From the NCBI RefSeq assembly GCF_029428875.1, contig NZ_JAJSOO010000001.1, positions 6,172,501 to 6,236,500 on the forward strand: a DNA stretch of 64,000 nt, written 5' to 3'. Under the pieces are notes generated by a model, which saw only the letters and a list, made by a program, of their open reading frames with translations, ran no database searches and was not told where the DNA came from. This document shows, piece by piece, positions 6,387 through 14,658 of this stretch; positions within the stretch are counted from its first letter, which is position 1; each line of letters begins with the position of its first letter. The DNA is from Streptomyces sp. JH34 (GTDB lineage: Bacteria > Actinomycetota > Actinomycetes > Streptomycetales > Streptomycetaceae). The translations under genes were made by a program, and so were the position numbers.

Positions 6387-9134
6387 ATGTCCAGGATGCC
6401 CCGCAGAACACTCCTGAAGGCCGCGGCAGCGGCCGGCGCAGCCGCACAGATCGGCTGGACCCTCGGCGCAGCTCCCGCGTCGGCGGCGACCCGGGGCGCG
6501 GAGCACACCGACGAACCCGTCGCCCTGACCTGGCTGGAGTCCGGCGGGCTCGGCGCGGCCCCCGGCTCCACGCTCGGCGTGCCCTGGCCCAAGGGGCGGT
6601 ATGCCAAGGACCAGACGTTCGCGCTGTCCACGGAGGACGGCAAGGACGTCCCCGTCCAGACCTGGCCCATCGGCTACTGGCCGGACGGCTCGCTCAAGTG
6701 GACCGCGCACGCCGTGGGTCCCGAGGTCACCGCCAAGAAGTTCTCCCTCACCGCAGGCGCCCCGGCGGCCCCGTCGAAGAAGGTCACGGCGGTCCGCAAG
6801 GGCGGCACCATCACCGTCTCCACGGGGGTGATCACAGCGAGGCTCGGGACGAACGGTTCCGCCCTCGTCAAGACCGTCACGCGCGGCTCCACCGAGATAG
6901 CCCGCGACGGCCGGCTCGTCCTCGTGCGCCAGGGGGAGATCGAGGACGGCGACCAGGGCAGCGAGAAGTACGAACGCTTCGAGAGCGTCGTCGAGGAGGC
7001 CGTGGTCGAACAGGACGGACCGGTCCGGGCCGTGGTCCGCATCGACGGCAGGCACCGCAAGGGTTCACGGTCCTGGATGCCGTTCTCCGTACGCCTCTAC
7101 TTCTACGCCGGTGCCGATTCCTTCCGGATGGTGCACACCATCACGTACGACGGCACCCTCGAGCCCGGCAAGGCGAGCGGCGACTTCGTGCGCGGCCTCG
7201 GCGTCCGCTTCACCGTGCCCATGCGTGACGCGGCCTACGACCGCCACATCCGCATCGGCGGTGACGGCACCGGACTCCTGCGGGAAGCCGTCAAGGGCAT
7301 CACCGGGCTGCGCCGCGACCCCGGGGCGGCCGTGCGCGAGGCGCAGTTCGCCGGTCAGAAGCTCCCCGACCCCGCCACCTGGGACCAGCGGGTCACCACC
7401 CGGCTCCAGTACATCCCCGAATGGGGCGACTACACCCTCTCCCAGCTGTCCGCCGACGGCTTCGGCCTGCGCAAGCGCACGAAGAAGGGGCACGGCTGGA
7501 TCGGTGCCGGCGGCGGACGGAGGGCATCGGGCTTCGGGTACGTCGGAGGCCCCAGCGGGGGGTTCTCCTTCGGGCTCCGCGACTTCTGGGAGAAGCACCC
7601 CGCCCAGCTCGACATCCGTGACGCGCACACCGACGAGGCGGAGGTCACCCTCTGGCTCTGGTCGCCCGAGGCCCAGCCCATGGACCTGCGCTTCTACCAC
7701 GACGGCATGGGACAGGAGACCTACCCGGAGCAGCTCGAAGGCCTCAACATCACGTACGAGGACTACGAACCGGGCTTCGGCACCCCGTACGGCATCGCGC
7801 GGACCAGCGAACTCCTGTTCTGGGCGAACGAATCCACCCCGGCGCCCGAGACGCTCGCCCGGCAGGTCGACGCCGTACGCACACCGCCCCAGCTCGCCGC
7901 CCCGCCGAAGCAGCTCGTCAAGGCGAAGGTCTTCGGGGGCCTGTTCGCCGAACCCGACCGCTCCACCGCCGCGAAGTCGAAGATCGAGGACCACCTGGAC
8001 TTCCTCTTCACGTACTACAAGGACCAGGTGGAAATGCGCCGTTGGTACGGCTTCTGGGACTACGGCGACATCATGCACACCTACGACCCGACCCGTCACC
8101 AGTGGTGCTACGACGTCGGCGGCTACGCCTGGGACAACTCCGAACTCTCGCCCGACCTCTGGCTCTGGTACGCCTACATGCGCTCCGGCCGCGCCGACAT
8201 CTACCGCTTCGCGGAGGCCATGACGCGGCACACCGGTGAGGTCGACGTCTACCACCTGGGTCAATGGGCCGGACTCGGCACCCGTCACGGGGTCCAGCAC
8301 TACGCCGACAGCGCCAAGCAGCAGCGCATCGCCAACACCACCTACCGGCGCATGTTCTACTTCCTCACCGCCGACGAGCGCGTCGGTGACCTCATGCACG
8401 CCAACGTCGACTCCGACGAGACCTTCCTCGCCCTCGACCCGATCCGCAAGATCCGCACCGAGCCCTACACCCCGGACCGCCACGCGCTGTCCATCGGCTT
8501 CGGCACGGACTGGAGCGGCCTCGTCTCCGCCTGGCTCACCGAGTGGGAACGGCGTGGGCCCAAGTGGGAGAAGGCCAGGGCCCGCGTCCTGTCCACCATG
8601 GAGACCATCGCCGCCCAGCCCAACGGCTTCGTGCAGGGCGTCGGCCTCTACGACCTGGACACCGGGAAGTTCGCGATCGCCGAGAAGCCTGCGGTCGGCG
8701 TCTCGCACCTGTCGGCCATGTTCGGCCTGGTCGAACTCAACGCCGAGCTCATCGACATGATCGACATGCCGGCGTTCGAGGCGGCCTGGATCGACTACTG
8801 CCGCTACTTCAACGCCACCAAGGCCGAGCAGGCCGCCCGCTACGGCAGCAACTTCGGCACCCTCCTGCTGTTCCAGGGCCACTCGCGCCAGGACGCCTAC
8901 GCCGCCGTACGGACCGGTGACGTCACCCTGGCCACCCGGGCGTGGAAGCAGTTCTACAGCAGCGCCGACACCTGGGACTACAAGGAGGGCACCGACTGGA
9001 GCACCAAGAGGGTCGAAGGGCCCACCGGGCCCGTACCGGGCAGTGAGGCGGCCTGGGTCAGCACCAACACCACCGCCCTGTACGGCCTGGCGGCCATCCA
9101 GAACCTCGCACTCGTCGGCGACAAGATGCCGTAG
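6387..9134 (+). CDS. Exo-rhamnogalacturonan lyase family protein (PL26-like), Tat-exported
   Basis: This 915-residue protein begins MSRMPRRTLLKAAAAAGAAA, a clear twin-arginine signal ending near PASAATRG. The mature part resembles the bacterial relatives of the Penicillium exo-acting rhamnogalacturonan lyase PcRGLX (family PL26), with an N-terminal beta domain opening DEPVALTWLESGGLGAAPGSTLGVPWPKG and a large central and C-terminal region with alpha-toroid features (WYGFWDYGDIMHTYDPTRHQWCYDVGGYAWDNSE). Such enzymes cleave the rhamnose-galacturonate backbone of pectin by beta-elimination. The ATG at 6387 follows GGAGAG. It lies 89 bases after the DUF624 gene and probably supplies the importer with oligosaccharides. 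I cannot name the catalytic residues from sequence alone. The export route is certain; the substrate is inferred from family and neighbours. Confidence 0.75.
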   Translation: MSRMPRRTLLKAAAAAGAAAQIGWTLGAAPASAATRGAEHTDEPVALTWLESGGLGAAPGSTLGVPWPKGRYAKDQTFALSTEDGKDVPVQTWPIGYWPDGSLKWTAHAVGPEVTAKKFSLTAGAPAAPSKKVTAVRKGGTITVSTGVITARLGTNGSALVKTVTRGSTEIARDGRLVLVRQGEIEDGDQGSEKYERFESVVEEAVVEQDGPVRAVVRIDGRHRKGSRSWMPFSVRLYFYAGADSFRMVHTITYDGTLEPGKASGDFVRGLGVRFTVPMRDAAYDRHIRIGGDGTGLLREAVKGITGLRRDPGAAVREAQFAGQKLPDPATWDQRVTTRLQYIPEWGDYTLSQLSADGFGLRKRTKKGHGWIGAGGGRRASGFGYVGGPSGGFSFGLRDFWEKHPAQLDIRDAHTDEAEVTLWLWSPEAQPMDLRFYHDGMGQETYPEQLEGLNITYEDYEPGFGTPYGIARTSELLFWANESTPAPETLARQVDAVRTPPQLAAPPKQLVKAKVFGGLFAEPDRSTAAKSKIEDHLDFLFTYYKDQVEMRRWYGFWDYGDIMHTYDPTRHQWCYDVGGYAWDNSELSPDLWLWYAYMRSGRADIYRFAEAMTRHTGEVDVYHLGQWAGLGTRHGVQHYADSAKQQRIANTTYRRMFYFLTADERVGDLMHANVDSDETFLALDPIRKIRTEPYTPDRHALSIGFGTDWSGLVSAWLTEWERRGPKWEKARARVLSTMETIAAQPNGFVQGVGLYDLDTGKFAIAEKPAVGVSHLSAMFGLVELNAELIDMIDMPAFEAAWIDYCRYFNATKAEQAARYGSNFGTLLLFQGHSRQDAYAAVRTGDVTLATRAWKQFYSSADTWDYKEGTDWSTKRVEGPTGPVPGSEAAWVSTNTTALYGLAAIQNLALVGDKMP

Positions 9135-9145
9135 AGAGCCCGGTC

Positions 9146-11554
9146 CTAACGCATCCGGCCGAAGCTCTCCCGCACCCGGCGCGCGTCGCGCAGCCGCTGC
9201 TCGTACGTCGCACCGACGGCGAGCAGCAGCAGCCCGGCGAGCGCCGGGGGCGCCCAGCGCGGGAGCGCGTCGAAGACCTGCACCACGTGGGGGGCCAGCT
9301 CGTGCAGGCCGTCCAGTGCCAGGACCGAACCGCCGAGGACCAGGGGCGCCCGGAGCCGGAGCCGGGCACCGGCCAGCGTGACGGCCAGCGCCGCGATCCC
9401 CAGCAGGAGAGGGCGCAGCCAGTGCGGATCGCCCCAGGCCACCACGAGGCTCGGCACCATCGTGACGGTCAGGGCCGGACCGTAGGCCGCCCACGAGGAC
9501 GTGGCGGGGTCCCTGCGCCGTCGCACGTGCCCCACCGCGAACGCGGCCACCGACACGGGCAGCGTGTACGCCTCGGGGTCCGTCACGCCCGAAGCCGCCA
9601 GCCGCACCCACGCCGCCGCCACGAACAGCGCGGCCGCCGGGCCCCCCGCCACGCGCCGGCGCTCCGGACGCAGTGCCGTGGCCGCGGCCAGCACCCCGCA
9701 CAACCCCAGCACCAGCGCCAGGAACGGCGCGTCCGTCACCGCGAGGCCCACCGCGACCACCGCGGCGAACGCCCCCGCCAGTTCCAGCGGAACCGCGACC
9801 ACGGGCCCCTCCAGCCGTGCCCCGAGCAGCACCGTCGCCGCCGTCACCACCAGCACCAGCGGGGCCGTGTGCGGGGCGCTCCACCCCAGCGACGCCCCCG
9901 CCGCGCACGCCACGGCCACCCCGCACAGCACCGACGCACAGGCGAGTACCGAACGCACCGCGGGAACCCGGGCGGTGGCCGCCGCGGCGGCGAAGAGCAG
10001 CGTCGACGTCACGGACACGGCATGCGTCGCCGGCTCGGCTGCCAGCCCCAGCAGTCCCACACCCAGGGCCCCGACCATTGCGCACGCCAGGAAGGTCACC
10101 GCCAGGGCGTCGGCCGCGCGGCGCACGGAGAAGGCCGTCATCACCGCCACCAGCAGCAGCTCCACGCCCACGGCGACCGCGTACGGCGCGTCCGACACCG
10201 CGAGCGACGCCGGCACCGCGCCCCAGCCCAGGACCGCCGCGGCGGCTGTCGCGACGCTCCGGCCCTTCTCCGGGAAGGACCGCGGCCACCAAAGGTGAAG
10301 CGCCGCCGCCAGCCCCGCCGCCACCAGCAGCACCACCGGGGCGGAGGCCGAATTCGGCCACGGCACCGCCGGCACCGCGTCCCGGAAGCCTTCCGGTGCC
10401 CCGGACCACACGCCCGCAGGCACGGACGCCGGCCCCAGCAGCGCCGCGGCGGCCACGGGAGCCGCCCACAGCACCGCGCCCGCCACGACCGAGGCCGACG
10501 CGCTGAGGACCCCCCACACCACCGGCCGCGGGGCCCTGAACCGCAGCACGGACAACAGGGCCGCACCGCACAGCAGATACACGACGACCGACCGGTCCCA
10601 CGACAGGGCCGCCCCCGGCACACCGCCCACCGCGGCAACCGCCGCGAGGCCGCCCACGACGCCGCCGAGAACAGCCAGTTCCCTCGGCGCGCGCCAGGCG
10701 CCGGTCAGCGCCACCGCAGCTCCGGTCAGCAGCAGGAGGCCCGGCCCCACGGCCTCCGGTACGCCGCCGGCCGACACGGAAAGCCCCAGACCCAGGGCCA
10801 GTGCCCCCAGCCCCGTCAGTACCGCCGCCGCGCAGGCCGTGACGCGTACCGCGAGCCCCCGGCCGCGGTACGCCACCGCGACGTCCGCCGCCGCCGTCAC
10901 CAGGAGCGCCCAGCCGAAACCGGCAGCGGACGACTCCGCCGCCCAGGCGGTGAGCACCAGCGGGAGCTGACCCGCCACCACGGCCGCGGGCAAGGGCGTC
11001 CGCAGCCGGCCGAGCAGCAGTCCGTACAGGGTCCACACCGCCACCAGCACCGCCGACGCGACCGCCGAGAAGGCGAGCCCGTCGGTCCCCGGCGCCGCGA
11101 CGGCGTGCAGCGCGACCGCGTCCAGCACCGTCAGCACCAAGGCCAGGACGGCCACCGCCTCCGCCGTCGAGGGCAGCCCCCGGCCCAGCAGCAGCGCGGG
11201 CGCCACCAGCGCGCCCGCCGTCACCACCGCCAGCACCGCCGAACGGCCGGCGATGCCCATCTCGCCCCAGCTGAACAGCGTGAAGGCGATCGCCGCGACC
11301 GCCAGCAGCAGACCGCCGAGCACCAGCAGCACGTTCTGCGTGCCGCGCGCGGGTGCGTGCACGGACGCCGGTGCGGCCTGTGCGTGGTGCCGGGGGAACG
11401 GTGCCTGAGGAGGCGGCGGCGCGGCAGCCGGTGCGCGCAGGACGCTCAGGAGCCAGGCGCGACGGCTCAGCAACTGGAGCCGGCGGGCGTCCAGCCGGGC
11501 CAGTTCATGATCGAGGAGGGCCAATTCCTCTGCGGGCGGGGGCACATGTCTCAT
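9146..11554 (-). CDS. Large multi-pass membrane protein, SCO7613 C-terminal domain type
   Basis: About 802 residues, extremely rich in Ala, Val, Leu and Gly, with some twenty or more predicted membrane helices. The N-terminus (LALLDHELARLDARRLQLLSRRAWLLSVL) is a short coiled or zinc-ribbon-like cytoplasmic region followed by a Pro/Ala linker. This matches actinobacterial proteins named for SCO7613; no function is known. I prefer the ATG at 11554 (MRHVPPPAEEL) over the in-frame start 36 bases upstream, which adds a poor leader; this is uncertain. It converges on the lyase gene with only 11 bases between stops, and its upstream side faces the second tRNA-Val. The unusual G/C uniformity of the gene creates long spurious open frames on the other strand. 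Confidence 0.75.
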   Translation of the reverse strand: MRHVPPPAEELALLDHELARLDARRLQLLSRRAWLLSVLRAPAAAPPPPQAPFPRHHAQAAPASVHAPARGTQNVLLVLGGLLLAVAAIAFTLFSWGEMGIAGRSAVLAVVTAGALVAPALLLGRGLPSTAEAVAVLALVLTVLDAVALHAVAAPGTDGLAFSAVASAVLVAVWTLYGLLLGRLRTPLPAAVVAGQLPLVLTAWAAESSAAGFGWALLVTAAADVAVAYRGRGLAVRVTACAAAVLTGLGALALGLGLSVSAGGVPEAVGPGLLLLTGAAVALTGAWRAPRELAVLGGVVGGLAAVAAVGGVPGAALSWDRSVVVYLLCGAALLSVLRFRAPRPVVWGVLSASASVVAGAVLWAAPVAAAALLGPASVPAGVWSGAPEGFRDAVPAVPWPNSASAPVVLLVAAGLAAALHLWWPRSFPEKGRSVATAAAAVLGWGAVPASLAVSDAPYAVAVGVELLLVAVMTAFSVRRAADALAVTFLACAMVGALGVGLLGLAAEPATHAVSVTSTLLFAAAAATARVPAVRSVLACASVLCGVAVACAAGASLGWSAPHTAPLVLVVTAATVLLGARLEGPVVAVPLELAGAFAAVVAVGLAVTDAPFLALVLGLCGVLAAATALRPERRRVAGGPAAALFVAAAWVRLAASGVTDPEAYTLPVSVAAFAVGHVRRRRDPATSSWAAYGPALTVTMVPSLVVAWGDPHWLRPLLLGIAALAVTLAGARLRLRAPLVLGGSVLALDGLHELAPHVVQVFDALPRWAPPALAGLLLLAVGATYEQRLRDARRVRESFGRMR

Positions 11555-11600
11555 GTACCGGAGTGTGGCGGCGGCCACACCCGCCTGCATGCGCTCGCAT

Positions 11601-11620
11601 ACTCAGTTCCGCCACTGAGT
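11601..11620. promoter_or_regulatory. Palindrome between the membrane-protein gene and tRNA-Val copy 2
   Basis: ACTCAGT and ACTGAGT flank TCCGCC. The site lies about 47 bases upstream of the membrane-protein ATG (minus strand) and just upstream of the tRNA promoter, so it could be an operator for either. Confidence 0.35.
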
Positions 11621-11626
11621 AGGAGT

Positions 11627-11656
11627 TTGAACCCAGGGCTCCGAGCCCTGTATGGT
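11627..11656 (+). promoter_or_regulatory. Promoter of tRNA-Val copy 2
   Basis: TTGAAC (11627-11632) and TATGGT (11651-11656) are spaced 18 bases apart. The -10 ends 13 bases before the mature tRNA, the usual distance for a tRNA promoter. Confidence 0.65.
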
Positions 11657-11669
11657 TCAACCCGTTCCC

Positions 11670-11741
11670 GGGCGATTAGCTCAGTGGGAGAGCGCTTCGT
11701 TCACACCGAAGAGGTCACTGGTTCGAACCCAGTATCGCCCA
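11670..11741 (+). tRNA. tRNA-Val (anticodon CAC), copy 2
   Basis: Base-for-base identical to copy 1 at 2271-2342, with the same cloverleaf, CAC anticodon and uncoded CCA. Identity with copy 1 covers 75 bases (2271-2345 against 11670-11744) and ends abruptly on both sides, so the flanking DNA is not duplicated. Confidence 0.97.
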
Positions 11742-11748
11742 CCCGGGA

Positions 11749-11785
11749 AAAGCCGGTCCGTCAGTGTCATCGACGGACCGGCTTT
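11749..11785 (+). terminator. Terminator after tRNA-Val copy 2, facing the exonuclease gene
   Basis: A 14-bp perfect stem (11749-11762 with 11772-11785) has a 9-base loop. It starts with AAA and ends with TTT, so it can act in both directions. It lies between the tRNA and the convergent exonuclease stop at 11802. Confidence 0.85.
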
Positions 11786-11801
11786 CGCGTACCCAACCGG
11801 A

Positions 11802-12527
11802 TCAGGCGGCCGCGGGCAGCCCAGGGCGCAACGGCCACGCCGGATCCACCGCCTCCGGCTCGCCGTTCTTCTCGAACCACGCCTGCAGTCCGCGGGCCTG
11901 CGCCGCGTGCCACACCGCCTGCAGCGCGTGCACCTCCGCCGGGGACAGCCGCTCCAGCCGCGCCGAGAACCGCCGTCCCACCGCACGCACCAGTTCGAGG
12001 GAGGCCGCGGCGTCGGCCGCCGCGTCGTGCGCGCCGTCCAGGGGGACCCCGTACAGCTCGCACAGGTCCGTCAGGGTCCGGCGGCCCTTGCGGTAGCGGT
12101 CCAGGTGCTTGTCCAGCACCCGGGGATCGAGCACGCAGAGCGGCTTCCTCCCCAGGTAGCCGGCCAGCGACGAGGCCCGGTGACGCCTCAGTTCCCGGTC
12201 CAGCAGTGTCAGGTCGAACGGCGCGTTCATCACGACCAGCGGCCGTCCCGTGGCGCTCTGCTCGGCCAGCGACCGGGCTATCTCCTCGACGACCGGTGCG
12301 GGCCACCGGCCGTTGCGCTGCAGATGGTCGTCGGTCAGGCCGTGGATCTCGGTGGCGCCGGGTGGCACCGGGATCCCCGGGTTGACCAGCCAGCGGGTGA
12401 CGCGGAGCCGTCCGCCCGCCGCATCCTGGACGACGAGGGCGGCCGACACGATCCGGTCCTCCTCGACGTCCACGCCTGTCGTCTCGGTGTCAAAAGCCGC
12501 CAGCGGCCCCTCGAACCAATGCGTCAT
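11802..12527 (-). CDS. 3'-5' exonuclease of the DnaQ (DEDDh) superfamily
   Basis: The product is 241 residues. All three exonuclease motifs are visible: ExoI with DTETTG (Asp13, Glu15), ExoII with NAPFD, and ExoIII with HDAAADA, where the His marks the DEDDh subgroup. The two-metal-ion nuclease removes nucleotides from 3' ends. It is a stand-alone protein, not joined to a polymerase, so a repair or trimming role is more likely than replication proofreading. It starts with ATG at 12527 after GAGGAG on the minus strand and is divergent from the DUF4365 gene. The length and all ligands are intact. Confidence 0.9.
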   Translation of the reverse strand: MTHWFEGPLAAFDTETTGVDVEEDRIVSAALVVQDAAGGRLRVTRWLVNPGIPVPPGATEIHGLTDDHLQRNGRWPAPVVEEIARSLAEQSATGRPLVVMNAPFDLTLLDRELRRHRASSLAGYLGRKPLCVLDPRVLDKHLDRYRKGRRTLTDLCELYGVPLDGAHDAAADAAASLELVRAVGRRFSARLERLSPAEVHALQAVWHAAQARGLQAWFEKNGEPEAVDPAWPLRPGLPAAA

Positions 12528-12722
12528 CCCCGAACTCCTCGCGCCTGCACGGAAGATGGCGGGATTACTCCGCCCGGTTCGGGTGATACCCGCACCCTAT
12601 GCCTGATACGCCGTTTACGGCCGGGCTCCTGCGGTGACAACACAAATGACGGGCAAGGAAGTTGACCAGCCCGCCAGCGGAGACCGGGCAACCGGTCGGC
12701 ACAGCCCGGAAGGCACGGAGCC

Positions 12723-13322
12723 ATGGCGCTCGCGCAGCCGAACCCAGGGAGTCCCGCCCGCACCGAGGACCACGGGGGAAAGCCGCCGCAGCAGCGGAAC
12801 ACGCCACCGATGCGCGGCACACTCGCCACCACCGCCTGCATGGAGACCCTCCAGGTGGGTTACCTCCACGCCGTCGCCGCCGCGGCGGGCTGCTCGCTCT
12901 CGCAGCCCTTCCCCGACAACGGCATCGACTGGCACGTGAGCCACGGCGCCCCCGCCCACACCGTCGACGACGAGGTGACCGTCAAGGTGCAGCTCAAGTG
13001 CACCTACCAGATCGCCCCGCACCCACCCGGCACCACGTTCTCCTTCACCCTCGACAACGCCCATCTCGTGAAGCTCGCGAGAACCCCGGTGTCGGTGCAC
13101 AAGATCCTGGTCGTGATGCTCGTGCCCCGCAGCCAGGACGACTGGCTGCGGGCCGGACACGACAGGCTGGACCTGCGGCACTGCTGTTACTGGACGAATC
13201 TGGCCGGCCACCCGGTGACGGGGCGGCACCGGACCACCGTGCGGATCCCGACCTCGCGGATCTTCGACGACCGCGCACTCTGCGAGATCATGGCCCGGGT
13301 CGGGGCGGGAGGGAGACCCTGA
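12723..13322 (+). CDS. DUF4365 domain protein, PD-(D/E)XK nuclease-like
   Basis: The product is 199 residues from ATG 12723 (GGAG six bases upstream); an inner ATG at codon 30 is a possible alternative start. The conserved domain spans about residues 31-190. In the early part I can see a motif set like the PD-(D/E)XK nuclease fold: a helix Glu (Glu41 in CMETLQVGYLHAV), an Asp after the first strand (Asp69 in NGIDWHV) and a Q-x-K on the next strand (Gln90, Lys92 in VQLKCT). DUF4365 proteins have no established function but recur near mobile or defence genes. Its stop TGATG overlaps the next gene by one base, so the two are coupled. Catalysis is inferred, not shown. Confidence 0.75.
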   Translation: MALAQPNPGSPARTEDHGGKPPQQRNTPPMRGTLATTACMETLQVGYLHAVAAAAGCSLSQPFPDNGIDWHVSHGAPAHTVDDEVTVKVQLKCTYQIAPHPPGTTFSFTLDNAHLVKLARTPVSVHKILVVMLVPRSQDDWLRAGHDRLDLRHCCYWTNLAGHPVTGRHRTTVRIPTSRIFDDRALCEIMARVGAGGRP

Positions 13323-14560
13323 TGCACCGGTCGACGGACGACCCCACCGGAAGGACCGTCCCGGCGGGCAGCCGCGCACACCCCTGCGCGGACGGTCCGG
13401 ACCCCGGTCCGGCCCCCGATCCCGCCCGGGTCGACCCCGCCGTTCTCCGAACCCTGCTGCGCCGCCACGGCTGGCAGCGGCGCGGAGGCGCGCGGGGGCG
13501 CTACAGCCGTTGGGTCCCGCCGGGCTCCGCCACCGGGACCAGTCTGCTCGTGCCGGACACCGCGGCCTTCCCCGACAGCGAGGACCTGCTCGCCGAGGCC
13601 CTCACCGCGCTCACACGCAGCTCGGCCCCCTCCGCGCGTGACGTCCTGGTCGCCCTCACCGTGCCCAGCGACGAGGTCCGCTGGTGGCGCGACGTCCCGG
13701 AAGAGGCCCCGGGAGCCGCCGACTGGACCGGCACGGACCAGTTGCGCGCCGCGGCCCGCCAGATCCTGCTCGCCGGCTCCCTCGCCGTCCGCGGACGGGC
13801 CGGCTACCACGGCGCCCGACACCGGAGGAAGGCCCGGAGCGCCCTGGACGGCACTCTGGTCGCGCCCACCGCCGACGGCCGCGGGCTCACCGCCTTCGTC
13901 CCCGTCACCACGGGACGCGCCGTCGCCGTACAGCTCTACGCGGCGCTGCACGCGGCCAGGGAAGCCGTCGACTACCAGCGCGCCACGGGAGGGACGGACG
14001 CGTTCGACACCGCCGTCGCCGCCGGTGTGAGCAGGGAACTGACCGAGGCGGTGATCGCCCTCGTCCGGGGAGCGGAGGGCGTCAGGATCACCCAGGCCTG
14101 GGCGCCCGCAGCCGGGGCCCCGGAGGGCTGCCCGGCCGGCCCCGAGCCCGTCGAGTTCTCCCCGGGCGACCTGCCCGCCCTCCGGCTGGCGGGAGCGCGC
14201 TACCTGCGGGACGAACCGGCCGTCCCCGTGCGCATCACGGGGGCCGTCGTACGGCTGCGCCGATCCGGGCCCCGCGGCCCGGGCGTCGTACGGCTGCGGG
14301 TGCTGTCCGGGGCGGAGGTCGCGCACGTACGGATCGAGCTCGACGAGGAGGCCTACCGGATCGCGGGCCACGCCCACCTGGTGGGGCTGCCGCTGCGGGT
14401 GGAGGGCAGGCTGGAGAACCGCGGCGGTTTCCGGCGGCTGGGCGGTGCCTCGCAGGTGACACCGGTCCAGGTGGACGAGGCGGAACGGGACCGCCTGATG
14501 AAGTCGCTCCAGGAGAACGTCGACTACTTCGAGGAGGCCTGTACGGGGGAGGAGGGGTAG
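13322..14560 (+). CDS. Unknown protein with an OB-fold-like C-terminal domain, coupled to DUF4365
   Basis: The product is 412 residues, and I do not recognise a named family. After about 40 disordered residues, an N-terminal block (LRRHGWQRRGGARGRYSRW) runs into VPP and a strand-helix pattern. A helical middle region carries a basic patch (YHGARHRRKARSAL). The last 110 residues (about 290-400) alternate strands and glycines (VRITGAVVRLRRSG, VRLRVLSGAEVAHVRIEL, LRVEGRLENRGGFRRL) in a way that suggests an OB-type barrel, as in nucleic-acid binding proteins. It begins at the ATG overlapping the DUF4365 stop, so the two products are probably made together. No metal or nucleotide site is evident. 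A partner or specificity role for the DUF4365 protein is inference. Confidence 0.7.
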   Translation: MHRSTDDPTGRTVPAGSRAHPCADGPDPGPAPDPARVDPAVLRTLLRRHGWQRRGGARGRYSRWVPPGSATGTSLLVPDTAAFPDSEDLLAEALTALTRSSAPSARDVLVALTVPSDEVRWWRDVPEEAPGAADWTGTDQLRAAARQILLAGSLAVRGRAGYHGARHRRKARSALDGTLVAPTADGRGLTAFVPVTTGRAVAVQLYAALHAAREAVDYQRATGGTDAFDTAVAAGVSRELTEAVIALVRGAEGVRITQAWAPAAGAPEGCPAGPEPVEFSPGDLPALRLAGARYLRDEPAVPVRITGAVVRLRRSGPRGPGVVRLRVLSGAEVAHVRIELDEEAYRIAGHAHLVGLPLRVEGRLENRGGFRRLGGASQVTPVQVDEAERDRLMKSLQENVDYFEEACTGEEG

Positions 14561-14598
14561 CCGCGGTATCCCTTTCGCGTCGAGGCCCCCCGGCTCGG

Positions 14599-14604
14599 TA
14601 CGAT
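14599..14604 (+). promoter_or_regulatory. Candidate -10 element for thrS
   Basis: TACGAT lies 55 bases before the thrS GTG. No clear -35 is seen at 16-18 bases upstream; the closest, TTTCGC, is slightly too far. Confidence 0.45.
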
Positions 14605-14627
14605 TCCTCTTGCGCGCGCAAGAGGAA
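14604..14627. promoter_or_regulatory. Perfect 24-base palindrome in the thrS leader
   Basis: TTCCTCTTGCGC at 14604-14615 is followed immediately by its exact reverse complement at 14616-14627. It begins at the last base of the putative -10 and so covers the predicted transcription start. It could be an operator for a dimeric repressor; as RNA it would need a few central bases as the loop. It lies 32 bases before the thrS start. Confidence 0.6.
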
Positions 14628-14658
14628 AGCGACGCACCCCCTCAGTCAGGAGAGACCG

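Noticed and set aside
7065..11036. A 1323-codon open frame on the minus strand across the lyase and membrane-protein genes
   Set aside because: It is a by-product of very high GC, where stop codons are rare in all frames. Its translation is Gly/Arg/Ala-rich without any family, and real genes with recognisable domains lie in the other frames.
2343..11669. Integrase or transposase inside the tRNA-bounded segment
   Set aside because: All genes there are accounted for by the importer, DUF624, lyase and membrane protein. No recombinase motif was found in any frame.
9287..12385. A 1032-codon open frame on the plus strand antisense to the large membrane protein
   Set aside because: Composition is Arg/His/Gly-rich without domain character, and it runs through a tRNA gene.
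14561..14658. T-box riboswitch before thrS
   Set aside because: The leader is under 100 bases and has only a simple palindrome, with no specifier loop or T-box sequence. The alaS and hisS leaders also lack one.
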